A stretch of 64,000 nucleotides of DNA from Deltaproteobacteria bacterium (GTDB taxonomy: Bacteria > Myxococcota_A > UBA9160 > UBA4427), in assembly GCA_002719955.1 (NCBI GenBank), contig PBFW01000070.1, positions 124,001 to 188,000 on the forward strand, read 5' to 3'. The translations under genes were made by a program, and so were the position numbers. Numbering within the stretch: position 1 is the first letter of the stretch; each line of letters begins with the position of its first letter. Of this stretch, positions 9,401 through 17,938 are shown piece after piece. A model generated the notes under the pieces. The model was not told the origin of the DNA and made no database searches. It was given only the letters and a program-made list of their open reading frames with translations.

Positions 9401-9622
9401 TGTTCGGCATTCATTAGCAAAAACAGGCGGATGCGGCGAGACAGGAGATCCTCTCGGGATGAAACCAAGCGGTGGCGCCACGGCACGACTCTACGACCCG
9501 TCCGCTGGTATTGACAGGCGAATCTGAAAGCCCGGTGGATGGCAGAAGGCCCCGCGGGCTGTACTCTCCGCGTCGCTGGCGCAGGGGGCCGGGGCTAGCG
9601 AGTACGATGCGTGGGGGGTGAG

Positions 9623-10717
9623 ATGCAGAATCGAGTCGATCGGCGGGTCGGAGCGTGCGAATCAGGTTCTTTCGTGCGGGCGAGGGTGGCCATCCTGGCG
9701 CTCACCCTGCTCGTCAATGCGTTTGGCTGCGCGTCGGGGCGGGTGTCGAATCTCGAGGCCTACGGCGAGATCCCGATGAACCAGGTGATCCCCTATCCGT
9801 CCCAGGGCGAGCTTCGCAAGCGCGCCTACAAGATCGTCGTCGTCGACCGACCGTCGGCCGGAATCGATGAAAAGCGTCTCGAGAAGCCCCGAACTCAGGT
9901 CCATCGGGCACTCGAAGCAATATTGACCCAGGTGGGCGCCACCGTGATCGACCGGTCGCTCCAGGAGATCGGGGGGGGCCGTACCGAGGGCATCCTCGGT
10001 GAACTCGAAGGACGCCTACCCGAAAGCGTTTCGGGCGCCGACTACGCTCTGGCGATTCACTTTTCGAATTATCGCTACACGTCGAAGTGGAAGAAGCCTT
10101 TCAAGTTTCTCTGGCAATCGCCGGAGGAGGCCGCCAGCAAGCCGGGGACCTGCACTCATGAGACCGAGGTCGAAGTCGACATTCAATTGGTCGAGATCGG
10201 CAGCACCGATCGCGTCGCGAAGACCTTCGCCCTCGAACACACCGCCGAGCAGGAGAACAAGGATCTCGATCCGGTCTGCACGATTGCGCCGGTGACCCTT
10301 GGCGTGCTTTTCGAGAAGGCCCTCGATGAGGCCGTCAGCTGTTTGCGTGCCCCCCTCGGCCGGCTGCTCGCGCCGCGTGGTCATCTCATCGGCCATCGGA
10401 AAGCCGCGGATGCCGATCGCCACGTCTACCAGATCTCCCTCGGCTCGGTTCAGGGAATCGAAAGCGGTGATCTCGTGGAGATCCTCCGCGAGCAGCGCTC
10501 GATGAGTCCGAGCGGAGACGAGAGCCGGTCGGAGCGCGTCATCGTAGAGGGTCGGGTCACGGATCAGGTGATGGCGCAGGCCTCCTGGGTGGCCGCGGAT
10601 CCCGCGAAGGCCACGGATGCGCTGCTCAAGGGCGACGTCATCCGTCCCGTGTTTGCAGAGGGCCTTCTTTCGAGCCTTTCGGGGCCGGATTGCGAGGATA
10701 TCCTCGACGAGCGATAG
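9623..10717 (+). CDS. Uncharacterised lipoprotein
   Basis: A 364-residue protein I cannot name. It begins with a positively charged stretch, a hydrophobic segment (VAILALTLLVNAF) and a lipobox-like AFGC followed by ASGR, so it is probably a lipoprotein. The mature part has a mixed alpha/beta region (KIVVVDRPSAGIDEKRLEKP) and a later SLGSVQGIESGDLVEILRE block, which is reminiscent of C-terminal domains in FlgT/CsgG-type outer-membrane accessory proteins; this similarity is weak. ATG 9623 is chosen because GGGGGTGAG lies immediately upstream at normal spacing; GTG 9611 is also in frame. It is transcribed away from asd. Confidence 0.65.
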   Translation: MQNRVDRRVGACESGSFVRARVAILALTLLVNAFGCASGRVSNLEAYGEIPMNQVIPYPSQGELRKRAYKIVVVDRPSAGIDEKRLEKPRTQVHRALEAILTQVGATVIDRSLQEIGGGRTEGILGELEGRLPESVSGADYALAIHFSNYRYTSKWKKPFKFLWQSPEEAASKPGTCTHETEVEVDIQLVEIGSTDRVAKTFALEHTAEQENKDLDPVCTIAPVTLGVLFEKALDEAVSCLRAPLGRLLAPRGHLIGHRKAADADRHVYQISLGSVQGIESGDLVEILREQRSMSPSGDESRSERVIVEGRVTDQVMAQASWVAADPAKATDALLKGDVIRPVFAEGLLSSLSGPDCEDILDER

Positions 10718-10768
10718 GCCTCGCGATCACCGAAGCGGCCACCCGGCAGGGTGGGCCTCATCGCTCGA

Positions 10769-11183
10769 TCAATCCATCGAGGACCGCGAGAAGCGCGCGA
10801 GACTGTGGCGCAGGTCCTCGAGGGTGTCTCGGCGTGCGCGACCCAGGTCGGATCTCGAGTGACCGCGGCCGATCGAGACGGAGAGACGAGCAGCCACGTC
10901 CTCGAGCGCATGGCGCGTGGCCTCGTCGAGCGATGGCCCCGATTCGATTCCGACCTCGCTCATGATGCTGACGGTCGGATTCGTGAGCGCCCATTCGGGG
11001 GCGGCGGAGAGCTGGGGACCTCCCGCTGGTCCCGAGTTGGGTGGGCGGGCGGAAAAGGGGGGCGAGCAAACGGAGCATCCGCTCCCGGCGCAGCCGAGCA
11101 CAAACGAAGATCCGAGCAGGAATGCAGTCGCGAGCGGCAGGGGGAGAGCCGGGGGGCATGGCCGAAGAGGCGATCATAGGCAT
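10769..11183 (-). pseudogene. Small lipoprotein gene with probable frameshift in its signal peptide
   Basis: In one minus-strand frame a hydrophobic run LATAFLLGSSFVLGCAGSGC forms an excellent lipoprotein signal and lipobox, followed by about 100 residues ending at TGA 10769-10771 (including TVSIMSEVGIESGPSLDEAT and DVAARLSVSIGRG). That frame has no ATG, GTG or TTG before the hydrophobic run: TGA closes it upstream. Good ATG codons at 11183, 11177 and 11159 lie in the neighbouring frame and join this one if a single base is added or lost in the C-run at about 11153-11158. It is either a real frameshift mutation or a sequencing/assembly error. Function unknown; rich in Cys, Ser and Arg near both ends. 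Confidence 0.45.
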
Positions 11184-11289
11184 CGCCCTGGCCGACGCCC
11201 CCTCTTTCGACATCCCTTCGACATCGCCTCTATAATCGGCCCTCGCGCGTCGCCGCGCCTTTCCCGCCCCGCGGACCAGGAAATCGCCC

Positions 11290-12813
11290 ATGCTCCTCGA
11301 CCTAGCCCGTGATCGCGCCTCGGAACTCGCGGTCGACGACGGGACGCGCACGCGCACGTTCGGGGAACTCCTCGATCGTTGTCACCGTTTCGCTTCGTTC
11401 TTGCGCAACGATGCGGGCTTCGAGCCCGGTGGTCATATCTCCCTGCTGATGGGCAATCGCGTCGAGGGGATCGAACTCCTGATCGGAGCGGTGCTGGCCG
11501 GGCAGTGGGTGACGCCGATCAATTGGCATCTCGTAGAAGAAGAGATCGACTACGTCGTGGGCGACTCGGGATCTCGACTCATCGTGAGCGACGATCGTCA
11601 TGCGGGAATCGCGGATCGGGTGACGGCGAATCGACCCGGAGTACGTGTTCTCAGGGCGGGGGATGAACTCGATCGACTGCTCGACGCGGTGAATCCGCGG
11701 CCTCTCGACCTCGAGGCGCCAGCCGGTGGGAATATGATCTATACCAGCGGCACGACCGGTCGCCCCAAGGGAGTGAAGCGTGTCGCTCCTCCGACGGTGG
11801 GGGCGGCCCTCGTTCAGCACGGGAAGCTCGGGGCGAATATCCGCCTCGATGGGGCGGGCCCACATCTGATCACGGGGCCGATGTATCACGCCGCACCGCT
11901 GATGTTTGCGCTCTATGACAATGCGAATGGTGCGCCGATCTTGATCATGCCTCGCTGGGACGAGTCCGAGGCACTCGAAATTCTGATGCGGCGCGAGGTG
12001 GCGCATGTCCACTTCGTACCGACGATGTTCGTTCGTCTGCTCCGGCTGGCGGATGAGGAACGGGCCGCTTTCTCCGCTCCGAAGCTCGTCAAGGTGCTCC
12101 ACGGAGCCGCACCGATCTCTCCCGCCGTGAAGCGACGCATGATCGATTGGTGGGGACCGGTTCTGATCGAATATTGGGGAGGAACGGAGGGTGGCGTAAA
12201 TACCCTGATCGATTCTGTGGACTGGCTGGAGCACCCCGGGACCGTCGGTCGGGCGCTCCCCGCTTTCGAGATCTTTTCCGTGGGCGAAAAGGGTGAGCGT
12301 CTGCCCTCGGGCGAGATCGGCGACCTCTACTGTCGGAGCAGCCTCCTGGATCGTCCCTTCGAATACCATGGCGACGAGGTGAAGACGGACGCGGCTTATC
12401 TCGAACCCGGGGTCTTCACGATCGGCGACGTGGGCTTCGTGGACGACGCCGGCTATGTCCATCTCGCGGACCGCCGCTCGAATATGATCATCTCCGGCGG
12501 CGTGAATATTTATCCCGCCGAGATCGAGCAGGTGATTCAGGAGCATCCCGCGGTCGAGGATGTCGGGGTCTTCGGGATCCCGGACGAAGAGTGGGGAGAA
12601 TCCGTGAAAGCCGCGATCGCCTTGCGGGCGGGGTTCGAAGCGTCGTCCGAACTGGAGAAGCAGATCCTCGGTTTCGCTCGGGAATCCCTGGCGGGTTACA
12701 AGGTTCCGAGGTCGGTGGATTTCGAATCGGAGCTGCCGCGGCATCCGAGTGGCAAGCTCTATATTCGAAAATTGCGCGATCGTTACTGGGCAGGTCGTGA
12801 GGCCAATATCTAA
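11290..12813 (+). CDS. Acyl-CoA synthetase (AMP-forming)
   Basis: A 507-residue adenylate-forming ligase. The P-loop is YTSGTTGRPKGV (residues 151-162), the middle A5-type motif is YWGGTEGG, the hinge aspartate lies in the IGDVGFVDDAGYVHLADR block, and the C-terminal catalytic lysine lies in HPSGKLYIRKLRDRY. It activates a carboxylic acid to acyl-AMP and then acyl-CoA in the cytosol. The WDES and PTMFVRLLRL blocks resemble medium/long-chain FadD relatives of actinobacteria and proteobacteria. AGGAA eight bases before ATG 11290 supports the start. The Nudix gene follows after 27 bases and may be cotranscribed. Confidence 0.9.
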   Translation: MLLDLARDRASELAVDDGTRTRTFGELLDRCHRFASFLRNDAGFEPGGHISLLMGNRVEGIELLIGAVLAGQWVTPINWHLVEEEIDYVVGDSGSRLIVSDDRHAGIADRVTANRPGVRVLRAGDELDRLLDAVNPRPLDLEAPAGGNMIYTSGTTGRPKGVKRVAPPTVGAALVQHGKLGANIRLDGAGPHLITGPMYHAAPLMFALYDNANGAPILIMPRWDESEALEILMRREVAHVHFVPTMFVRLLRLADEERAAFSAPKLVKVLHGAAPISPAVKRRMIDWWGPVLIEYWGGTEGGVNTLIDSVDWLEHPGTVGRALPAFEIFSVGEKGERLPSGEIGDLYCRSSLLDRPFEYHGDEVKTDAAYLEPGVFTIGDVGFVDDAGYVHLADRRSNMIISGGVNIYPAEIEQVIQEHPAVEDVGVFGIPDEEWGESVKAAIALRAGFEASSELEKQILGFARESLAGYKVPRSVDFESELPRHPSGKLYIRKLRDRYWAGREANI

Positions 12814-12840
12814 CGGGTGATTCGCGAATAGGCGATTCGG

Positions 12841-13479
12841 TTGCCCGGAAAGGTTTCGAGGCGCGTGGCCAAGACCCTCGACGAGACAGAAGAGATGCTC
12901 GCTTCGGCGACACCTCGGCTCGATCAGAATCCCACACGTCGAAAGGCATCGGTCGCTCTCGTATTGCGCGAGGCCGGTTCCGACCTCGAGGCGCTCTTCA
13001 TTCGCCGAGCCGAACACGCGGGGGATCCGTGGTCGGGGCATCTCGCGTTTCCCGGTGGGCGAATCGATCCCTCAGATGCGGATGCGCGAGCGGCAGCGGA
13101 AAGGGAGACCGCCGAAGAACTCTCTCTCGATCTGAGGGGAGCCCGGCTTTTGGGTCGCCTGGACGATGTATTGGGTTTCGCGGAATCGATTCGGGTTTCG
13201 GCCTACGTCTATGGCATCGAGGGTGATCCCCTGCTCCGACTCAACTATGAAATCCGTGCTGCCTTCTGGACCCCGCTTCATCACTGCGCGGACGAGGATC
13301 GGCAGGAGATGCGGGAATTCAATTATCTGGAACGGTCGGTGTCGCTTCCGACGATCCGCCTGCTCGAGGACGAGCGGGCACCGGTTCTTTGGGGCATCAC
13401 CTACAAGTTCATCGATGACTTCATGTCGAAGATCGGCCGACCCGTCCCCTATATGCACTGGATCGAGCAGGAACTCTGA
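12841..13479 (+). CDS. Nudix hydrolase, CoA pyrophosphatase (NudL)-like
   Basis: A 212-residue Nudix protein. HLAFPGGRIDPSDADARAA followed by AERETAEEL is the Nudix box, and the preceding FIRRAEHAGDPWSGHLAFPGG matches the extended signature of NudL-type CoA pyrophosphatases, which hydrolyse CoA or acyl-CoA to phosphopantetheine derivatives and 3',5'-ADP. That role fits its place right after an acyl-CoA synthetase. The start is uncertain: TTG 12841 gives the longest form, while GTG 12865 and ATG 12895 are in frame. The C-terminal third (GITYKFIDDFMSKIGRPVPY) is normal for the family. Confidence 0.8.
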   Translation: MPGKVSRRVAKTLDETEEMLASATPRLDQNPTRRKASVALVLREAGSDLEALFIRRAEHAGDPWSGHLAFPGGRIDPSDADARAAAERETAEELSLDLRGARLLGRLDDVLGFAESIRVSAYVYGIEGDPLLRLNYEIRAAFWTPLHHCADEDRQEMREFNYLERSVSLPTIRLLEDERAPVLWGITYKFIDDFMSKIGRPVPYMHWIEQEL

Positions 13480-13606
13480 GACTTCGACGTCTTCGGCGGA
13501 TGCGAGTCGGGCCCGTGTCGTGTCCCCGATCCCCCCGGCGAGTCCCGACGGCCTGCTCGGCCCGGCAGTCGAGGCATTCGTGTCGCCTGCGATCTTCTGT
13601 GCCTGG

Positions 13607-14074
13607 CTAGGGGGTGGTTCCGGGGGGGTGTCTGGGAGCATTGACGCTGTCGCGGTCCACGGGTAATTCGTCGAGGACCTGGAAGCGGACCTGGCCGCGG
13701 GCGACGAGAACGCCATCGGATGGACGGCTGATCAAGACCTCCCAGACATGCTGGCGCCGACCCGCATGCAGTGGTTTCGCTTCCACCTCGAGCAGCCCCT
13801 CGGAGTGGCTTCGCAGAAAATCCGTCTGGTTGGAAACGCCGACGACGCCGGCGGCACCGCGGGACATAGCCAGGAAACCGGCGCCATAGCTCGCGGCGGT
13901 TTCGACGATCGAGCACCACACCCCACCGTGCAGGATGCCCATCGGCTGCTGATGCTTCGGGCCGGCCGTGAGGACGGCACTGACGCCGGACTCGTTCACC
14001 TCGACGATGTCGAGTCCGAGGTGCTGCCCCCAGTGATCGGACTCCGGAATGCTCTGGAATGAGGATTCGCTCAC
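13607..14074 (-). CDS. PaaI-type hotdog thioesterase
   Basis: A 155-residue single-hotdog protein. The hallmark is QPMGILHGGVWCSIVETAAS, the PaaI/4HBT HGG motif with the catalytic acid in the following helix (Glu of VETAAS), and a final LVARGQVRFQVLDEL strand. It probably hydrolyses an aromatic or medium-chain acyl-CoA. The start is GTG 14074, overlapping the TGA of the upstream crotonase as GTGA, which argues for one mRNA and coupled translation. It is the last gene of the minus-strand nitroreductase-crotonase-thioesterase operon. Confidence 0.87.
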   Translation of the reverse strand: MSESSFQSIPESDHWGQHLGLDIVEVNESGVSAVLTAGPKHQQPMGILHGGVWCSIVETAASYGAGFLAMSRGAAGVVGVSNQTDFLRSHSEGLLEVEAKPLHAGRRQHVWEVLISRPSDGVLVARGQVRFQVLDELPVDRDSVNAPRHPPGTTP

Positions 14075-14829
14075 GCGCCGGCTTTCGCGGCGTCGCGCTC
14101 CGCTTTCAAGAGGCCGCTCTGTGATTGTTCGTTTTTCATGGCATCGGCCATCGGATGGCTCGCACCGAAATGGAGCAAGCGTTTCGCATAGGTGAGCACG
14201 GTCGGATCGAGTTCGGCCATCTCCAGTGCCATCGCCCGGGTCGCCGAGAGGACTTCCTCGCCGGGGACCGCCCTGTTCACGAGGCCGATTTTTGCGGCTT
14301 CGGTGCCGAGAAATTTCTTGGCTGTCAGGACCAACTCCTGCGCCCGTGCCATCCCCACGATTTGCGGGAGCAGGTGGCTGGTCCCGAGGCCCGGAAGGAT
14401 GCCGAGACGCCCGAAGATGAATCCGAGCTTGGCATCTTCTGCAACGATTCGAATATCGCAGGGCATCGCCATGGTCATGCCCACGCCGACCGCGTGCCCA
14501 TTGATCGCGGCGAGGATCGGTTTGGGGTAGTCGCACATCTCGAGGGGCAGCTTGCGAAGGAAATCCTCTTCGCCCAAGCGCGGTCCCTTCGAGATATTCC
14601 CCCCGACCTCGTGCGCCTTCAGGTGTTCGAGGTCTACGCCCGCGCAGAAGGCCTTCCCGGTGCCGGTGAGGATCACGGCGCGGACCTCCGGATCGCGTTG
14701 GACGTCCCGGAACGCAGACGTGATTTCTTCACCCATTCCCGAGGTGTAGGCGTTCATTTTTTCCGGGCGATTCATCGTGATCGTGGCGATGCCTTCGCTC
14801 ACATCGAAGAGGATATCCTTGTAGTCCAT
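14071..14829 (-). CDS. Enoyl-CoA hydratase/isomerase (crotonase) family protein lacking both usual catalytic glutamates
   Basis: A 252-residue crotonase fold protein: MNRPEKMNAYTSGMGEEI, AFCAGVDLEHL (oxyanion loop) and INGHAVGVGMTMAMPCDIRI are typical. At the position of the first hydratase Glu (GGGCEL in the mitochondrial enzyme) the sequence has Thr (VGMTMAM), and the second Glu (QPE) is replaced in FIFGRLGILPGLG. Simple hydration is therefore unlikely; isomerase, hydrolase or carboxylase-type activity is more plausible. ATG 14829 (MDYKDILFDV) is chosen as start, since it gives the usual family N-terminus. It is the middle gene of a three-gene operon. Confidence 0.85.
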   Translation of the reverse strand: MDYKDILFDVSEGIATITMNRPEKMNAYTSGMGEEITSAFRDVQRDPEVRAVILTGTGKAFCAGVDLEHLKAHEVGGNISKGPRLGEEDFLRKLPLEMCDYPKPILAAINGHAVGVGMTMAMPCDIRIVAEDAKLGFIFGRLGILPGLGTSHLLPQIVGMARAQELVLTAKKFLGTEAAKIGLVNRAVPGEEVLSATRAMALEMAELDPTVLTYAKRLLHFGASHPMADAMKNEQSQSGLLKAERDAAKAGA

Positions 14830-14939
14830 GGCAGGTACCTTTTGTCCTTTCCGAGCGGTGTGAAACCGCGGACGGATGGGTTGAGGGGAGGGGTCGAAGA
14901 GATTCGTCGACAGCCGGCGCGCTCGTTGGGCATTCGGTG

Positions 14940-15617
14940 TCAGGCACCCCACTCGTTGAAATGAGTGATGGACTCCGGCGGTGGGCGGTCCGTTGGCTTG
15001 AAATCCATTCCGAGCGTGTAGGCAACCGGCAGAAGCGCCGTCTGGACCACGTTTTCCGGCAGATCCAGGATCTGCCGGCTCTCTTCCTCGAAGGCTAGAT
15101 GCATGGTCGTGAAGACCGAACCGAGTCCGCGACTGCGAAGTGCGAGCTGAAAACTCCAGACGGCCTGGTAGACGGATCCGTAATAGGTCGTGATGTGGAC
15201 CTGCTGTGCGTCCTCGTCGAGCCGCCCCTCGAGGCAGGGGATCACATGGATCGGGACATCGCCGAGGCGCGCTGCAAAATCCCGGGCATGGTTGTAGACG
15301 GTGGCCGTCTGCGCGTCCTTCGCGGACTTAGACATCTCGTCGAGGAGGGGAATCCCGCGCGCGTAGATCTCACCGAGTGCCGCTTTCTTGTCCGGGTCGT
15401 CGATGACGAGCCAGCGCCAATGCTGAGCGTTCGTTCCCGTCGGCGCCTGCTGTGAGATTCGGATGCAGTCGAGGATGACCTCGCGCTCGACGGGTCGTTC
15501 GTAGTCGAGGCGGCGGCGCACGGCGCGGGTCGTGGTGAGAAGTCGCTCGACGGTATCGAGGTCGAAGGCGGAATCGGACAAGGCGGGGTTCTCCATCTTC
15601 AGAAGGGGGTCGAGCAT
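14940..15617 (-). CDS. Nitroreductase family oxidoreductase
   Basis: A 225-residue flavoprotein of the nitroreductase fold. TTTRAVRRRLD is the FMN-phosphate-binding start motif, SQQAPTGTNAQHWRWLVID the second FMN contact, and the SFQLALRSRGLGSVF block with a late Gly-Leu core completes the family pattern. It uses NAD(P)H and FMN; substrates may be nitro compounds, quinones or unsaturated acyl groups. It is the first gene of the minus-strand operon with the crotonase (110 bases downstream) and the PaaI-type thioesterase. ATG 15617 has GAGAG upstream. Confidence 0.85.
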   Translation of the reverse strand: MLDPLLKMENPALSDSAFDLDTVERLLTTTRAVRRRLDYERPVEREVILDCIRISQQAPTGTNAQHWRWLVIDDPDKKAALGEIYARGIPLLDEMSKSAKDAQTATVYNHARDFAARLGDVPIHVIPCLEGRLDEDAQQVHITTYYGSVYQAVWSFQLALRSRGLGSVFTTMHLAFEEESRQILDLPENVVQTALLPVAYTLGMDFKPTDRPPPESITHFNEWGA

Positions 15618-15811
15618 TCGGTTGTCTCTCGGGAATTTTCAAACCCTTTGCGGCCTCGCTGATTCTCACACGCCGGGGTGTGTCCTCACAAGGGGGGCGT
15701 TATCGTCGGTCGGCCCGATCCCGCTCACGCCCATCGGAGGAATTTCGAGCAGTGCTGCCCCCATTTCGATCCGTTTCCGAATCTGCCCAAGTCGCTTCTT
15801 CTCATGCCGCC

Positions 15812-17866
15812 ATGGGTCTCGAGCGGCAAACCGCCGGAGGCGCTCCAGAGGGGCACGCGGCCGCACGTGCCTCGTGCTGGATTCAGGGCGGGCGCGTCCT
15901 GGTCGTCGCGCTTTCGGTCTGGATCGTGCTGGGAGCGTTTGGCTGCGGGCGCGGGGAGGGCACCGGCGAGGTTGATTTTTCGGGGCCGATCTCGGAATGG
16001 CGGCATTGGGGCGGAACGCGCGGGGCCTCCCACCATTCGGAATTGAAACAGATCACGCCGGAGAACGTGCGGTCGCTCGAGGTCGCCTGGACCCATCGAA
16101 GCGGGGACTATTTCGATGGATCGGGTTCTTCGAAAGTGAGTTCCCTTCAGGTGACGCCGCTCGTCGTAAACGACTTGCTCTATTACTGCACGCCTTTCAT
16201 GCGCGTCTTCGCGCTCGATCCGGAAACGGGCGAAGAACGCTGGAGTTTCGACCCCGACTTCAAGGAACGCCACGGCGAGGGCCCCTACCCGTTGATCTGT
16301 CGCGGAGTGGCGTATTGGGAGGACTCGGACGCCGAGCCCGGCGCGGTTTGCTCGAAGCGGATCTTCTACGGAACCGCGGATTCCGAGCTTCACGCCCTCG
16401 ATGCGGACACCGGCAAGAGCTGCGAGGGATTTGGCGAGCGGGGTCGTGTCGCATTGCGCGAGGGGATCGGGGAGGCCCCTCCCTGGGAATATCATCCGAC
16501 CTCTCCACCACAGGTGATTCGGGATCGAGTGGTGATCGGCGCACTCGTGGCGGACAACGTGCGGGTGGATGCGCCAGGGGGTGTCGTGCGTGCATTCGAC
16601 GCGCGCACGGGCGAACTCGAGTGGGCGTGGGATCCGGTTCCGCCGAATTGGCCCAGTGAGCCCGATCCCGAAACGGGCCGTCGATTCACGCCCGGGACGC
16701 CTAATATCTGGTCGATCATCACCGGTGACGCCGAGCGCGGGATCGTCTATGTGCCGACGGGCAATCCGTCCCCAGATCTATTTGGTGGATTGCGCAATGG
16801 GCTGGATTATTACGGGAGCTCGACGGTCGCGCTCGATGCCGAGACGGGGAAGGTTCTCTGGAACTACCAATACGTCCATCACGACGTCTGGGACTACGAT
16901 ACGCCCAGCCCGCCGACGCTCTTTCAGGCGGAGGGTGTGGGTGGGGGCGTGCCGGGTCTGATTCAGACGACGAAGATGGGGCATGTCTTTCTCCTCGATC
17001 GCGAGACGGGTGAGCCGCTTTACCCCGTGGAGGAAAGACCGGTTCCACAGGGCGGAGTTCCCGAGGAGAACCTGTCGCCGACGCAACCCTTTCCGACCCA
17101 TCCGAAACCGCTTCACCCCCTCGTGCTCTCACCCAAAGACGCATTCGGTTTCACGCCCCTGGATCGTGCCGATTGTCGGCGGCTCGTCGAGTCGAATCGA
17201 TATGAAGGGATCTTCACGCCGCCCAGCGTGGCGGGCACGATCCAGATGCCGCATACGTCCGGCGGGATGAATTGGGGGGGGGTCGCGATCAACGAGGCGA
17301 CGGGCACCATGATCGTCAATCAGATCCACGCGGGGCTCGTCAACAAGATGATTCCGCGTGCGGTGGCGGATACGCTCGACGAATCCGATTTCGGCTATCC
17401 GAACGAGTATTACGAAATGAAAGGGGCGCCCTACGCGATCAATCGGTACCTCTTCGGGTCATTATTCGGGGCCCCCTGCAACCCGCCGCCCTGGGGCAGT
17501 GTGACGGCAGTCGATCTGCGCTCGGGCGAGGTCAAGTGGACGCGCCCGCTCGGGACGTTGCGAGAATTGGCACCCTGGCCGATCTGGGCGCTCTACACCG
17601 ATTATGGCGCCCCGGCGTTCGGCGGCGGGATCTCGACGGATAGTGGCCTCTATTTCATCGGTGCGGCGATGGACAAATATTTCCGAGCCTTCGATGTCGA
17701 GACGGGGGATGAACTCTGGCGTCATCGAATGCCCTTCGCGGGGAACTCGGTTCCGATGACCTTCCGGCTGCGAAAGGATGGGCGCCAATTCGTCGTGATT
17801 GGCGCCGGTGGAAATCCACTCGGGGATATGGGTGATGCGTTGATCGCCTATGCCCTTCCGGAATAG
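15812..17866 (+). CDS. PQQ-dependent (quinoprotein) dehydrogenase, lipoprotein-like
   Basis: A 684-residue eight-bladed beta-propeller quinoprotein. The N-terminus has a hydrophobic signal (VLVVALSVWIVLGAFGC) with a lipobox-like cysteine, so it is probably tethered in the periplasm. Family blocks include SDYFDGSG-like GDYFDGSG, FALDPETGEERWSFDP, YYGSSTVALDAETG and YQYVHHDVWDYD, the last being characteristic of membrane-type PQQ glucose/alcohol dehydrogenases. It oxidises a sugar, alcohol or aldehyde with PQQ and passes electrons to the quinone pool or a cytochrome. No PQQ synthesis genes are in the window. ATG 15812 is preferred over GTG 15680 because it precedes the signal peptide directly. 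An odd stop-codon repeat ends the gene. Confidence 0.88.
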   Translation: MGLERQTAGGAPEGHAAARASCWIQGGRVLVVALSVWIVLGAFGCGRGEGTGEVDFSGPISEWRHWGGTRGASHHSELKQITPENVRSLEVAWTHRSGDYFDGSGSSKVSSLQVTPLVVNDLLYYCTPFMRVFALDPETGEERWSFDPDFKERHGEGPYPLICRGVAYWEDSDAEPGAVCSKRIFYGTADSELHALDADTGKSCEGFGERGRVALREGIGEAPPWEYHPTSPPQVIRDRVVIGALVADNVRVDAPGGVVRAFDARTGELEWAWDPVPPNWPSEPDPETGRRFTPGTPNIWSIITGDAERGIVYVPTGNPSPDLFGGLRNGLDYYGSSTVALDAETGKVLWNYQYVHHDVWDYDTPSPPTLFQAEGVGGGVPGLIQTTKMGHVFLLDRETGEPLYPVEERPVPQGGVPEENLSPTQPFPTHPKPLHPLVLSPKDAFGFTPLDRADCRRLVESNRYEGIFTPPSVAGTIQMPHTSGGMNWGGVAINEATGTMIVNQIHAGLVNKMIPRAVADTLDESDFGYPNEYYEMKGAPYAINRYLFGSLFGAPCNPPPWGSVTAVDLRSGEVKWTRPLGTLRELAPWPIWALYTDYGAPAFGGGISTDSGLYFIGAAMDKYFRAFDVETGDELWRHRMPFAGNSVPMTFRLRKDGRQFVVIGAGGNPLGDMGDALIAYALPE

Positions 17867-17894
17867 CCCTTCCGGAATAGCCCTTCCGAAGTAG
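17853..17894 (+). repeat. Three tandem 14-bp units carrying TAG in all three frames
   Basis: The unit CCCTTCCGGAATAG occurs at 17853-17866 and 17867-17880, with a third imperfect copy CCCTTCCGAAGTAG at 17881-17894. The first TAG is the stop of the PQQ dehydrogenase. Because 14 is not a multiple of three, the three TAG codons (17864, 17878, 17892) fall in three different frames. It probably arose by slippage at the gene end; a weaker trace (AGTCCTTCCGA) follows. Confidence 0.8.
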
Positions 17895-17938
17895 CCCCCC
17901 CCCGAACAGTCCTTCCGACGGGCCCTCTCCGCGTTGGT

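Noticed and set aside
10758..11357. A 199-codon minus-strand frame covering the small lipoprotein region
   Set aside because: It is a composite of non-homologous sequence; only the neighbouring frame has a lipobox. Its ATGs are relevant only if a frameshift is assumed.
16899..16910. TACGATACG inside the PQQ dehydrogenase gene, similar to an operator half
   Set aside because: It encodes part of the conserved WDYDTP motif and has no second half, so it is a chance match.
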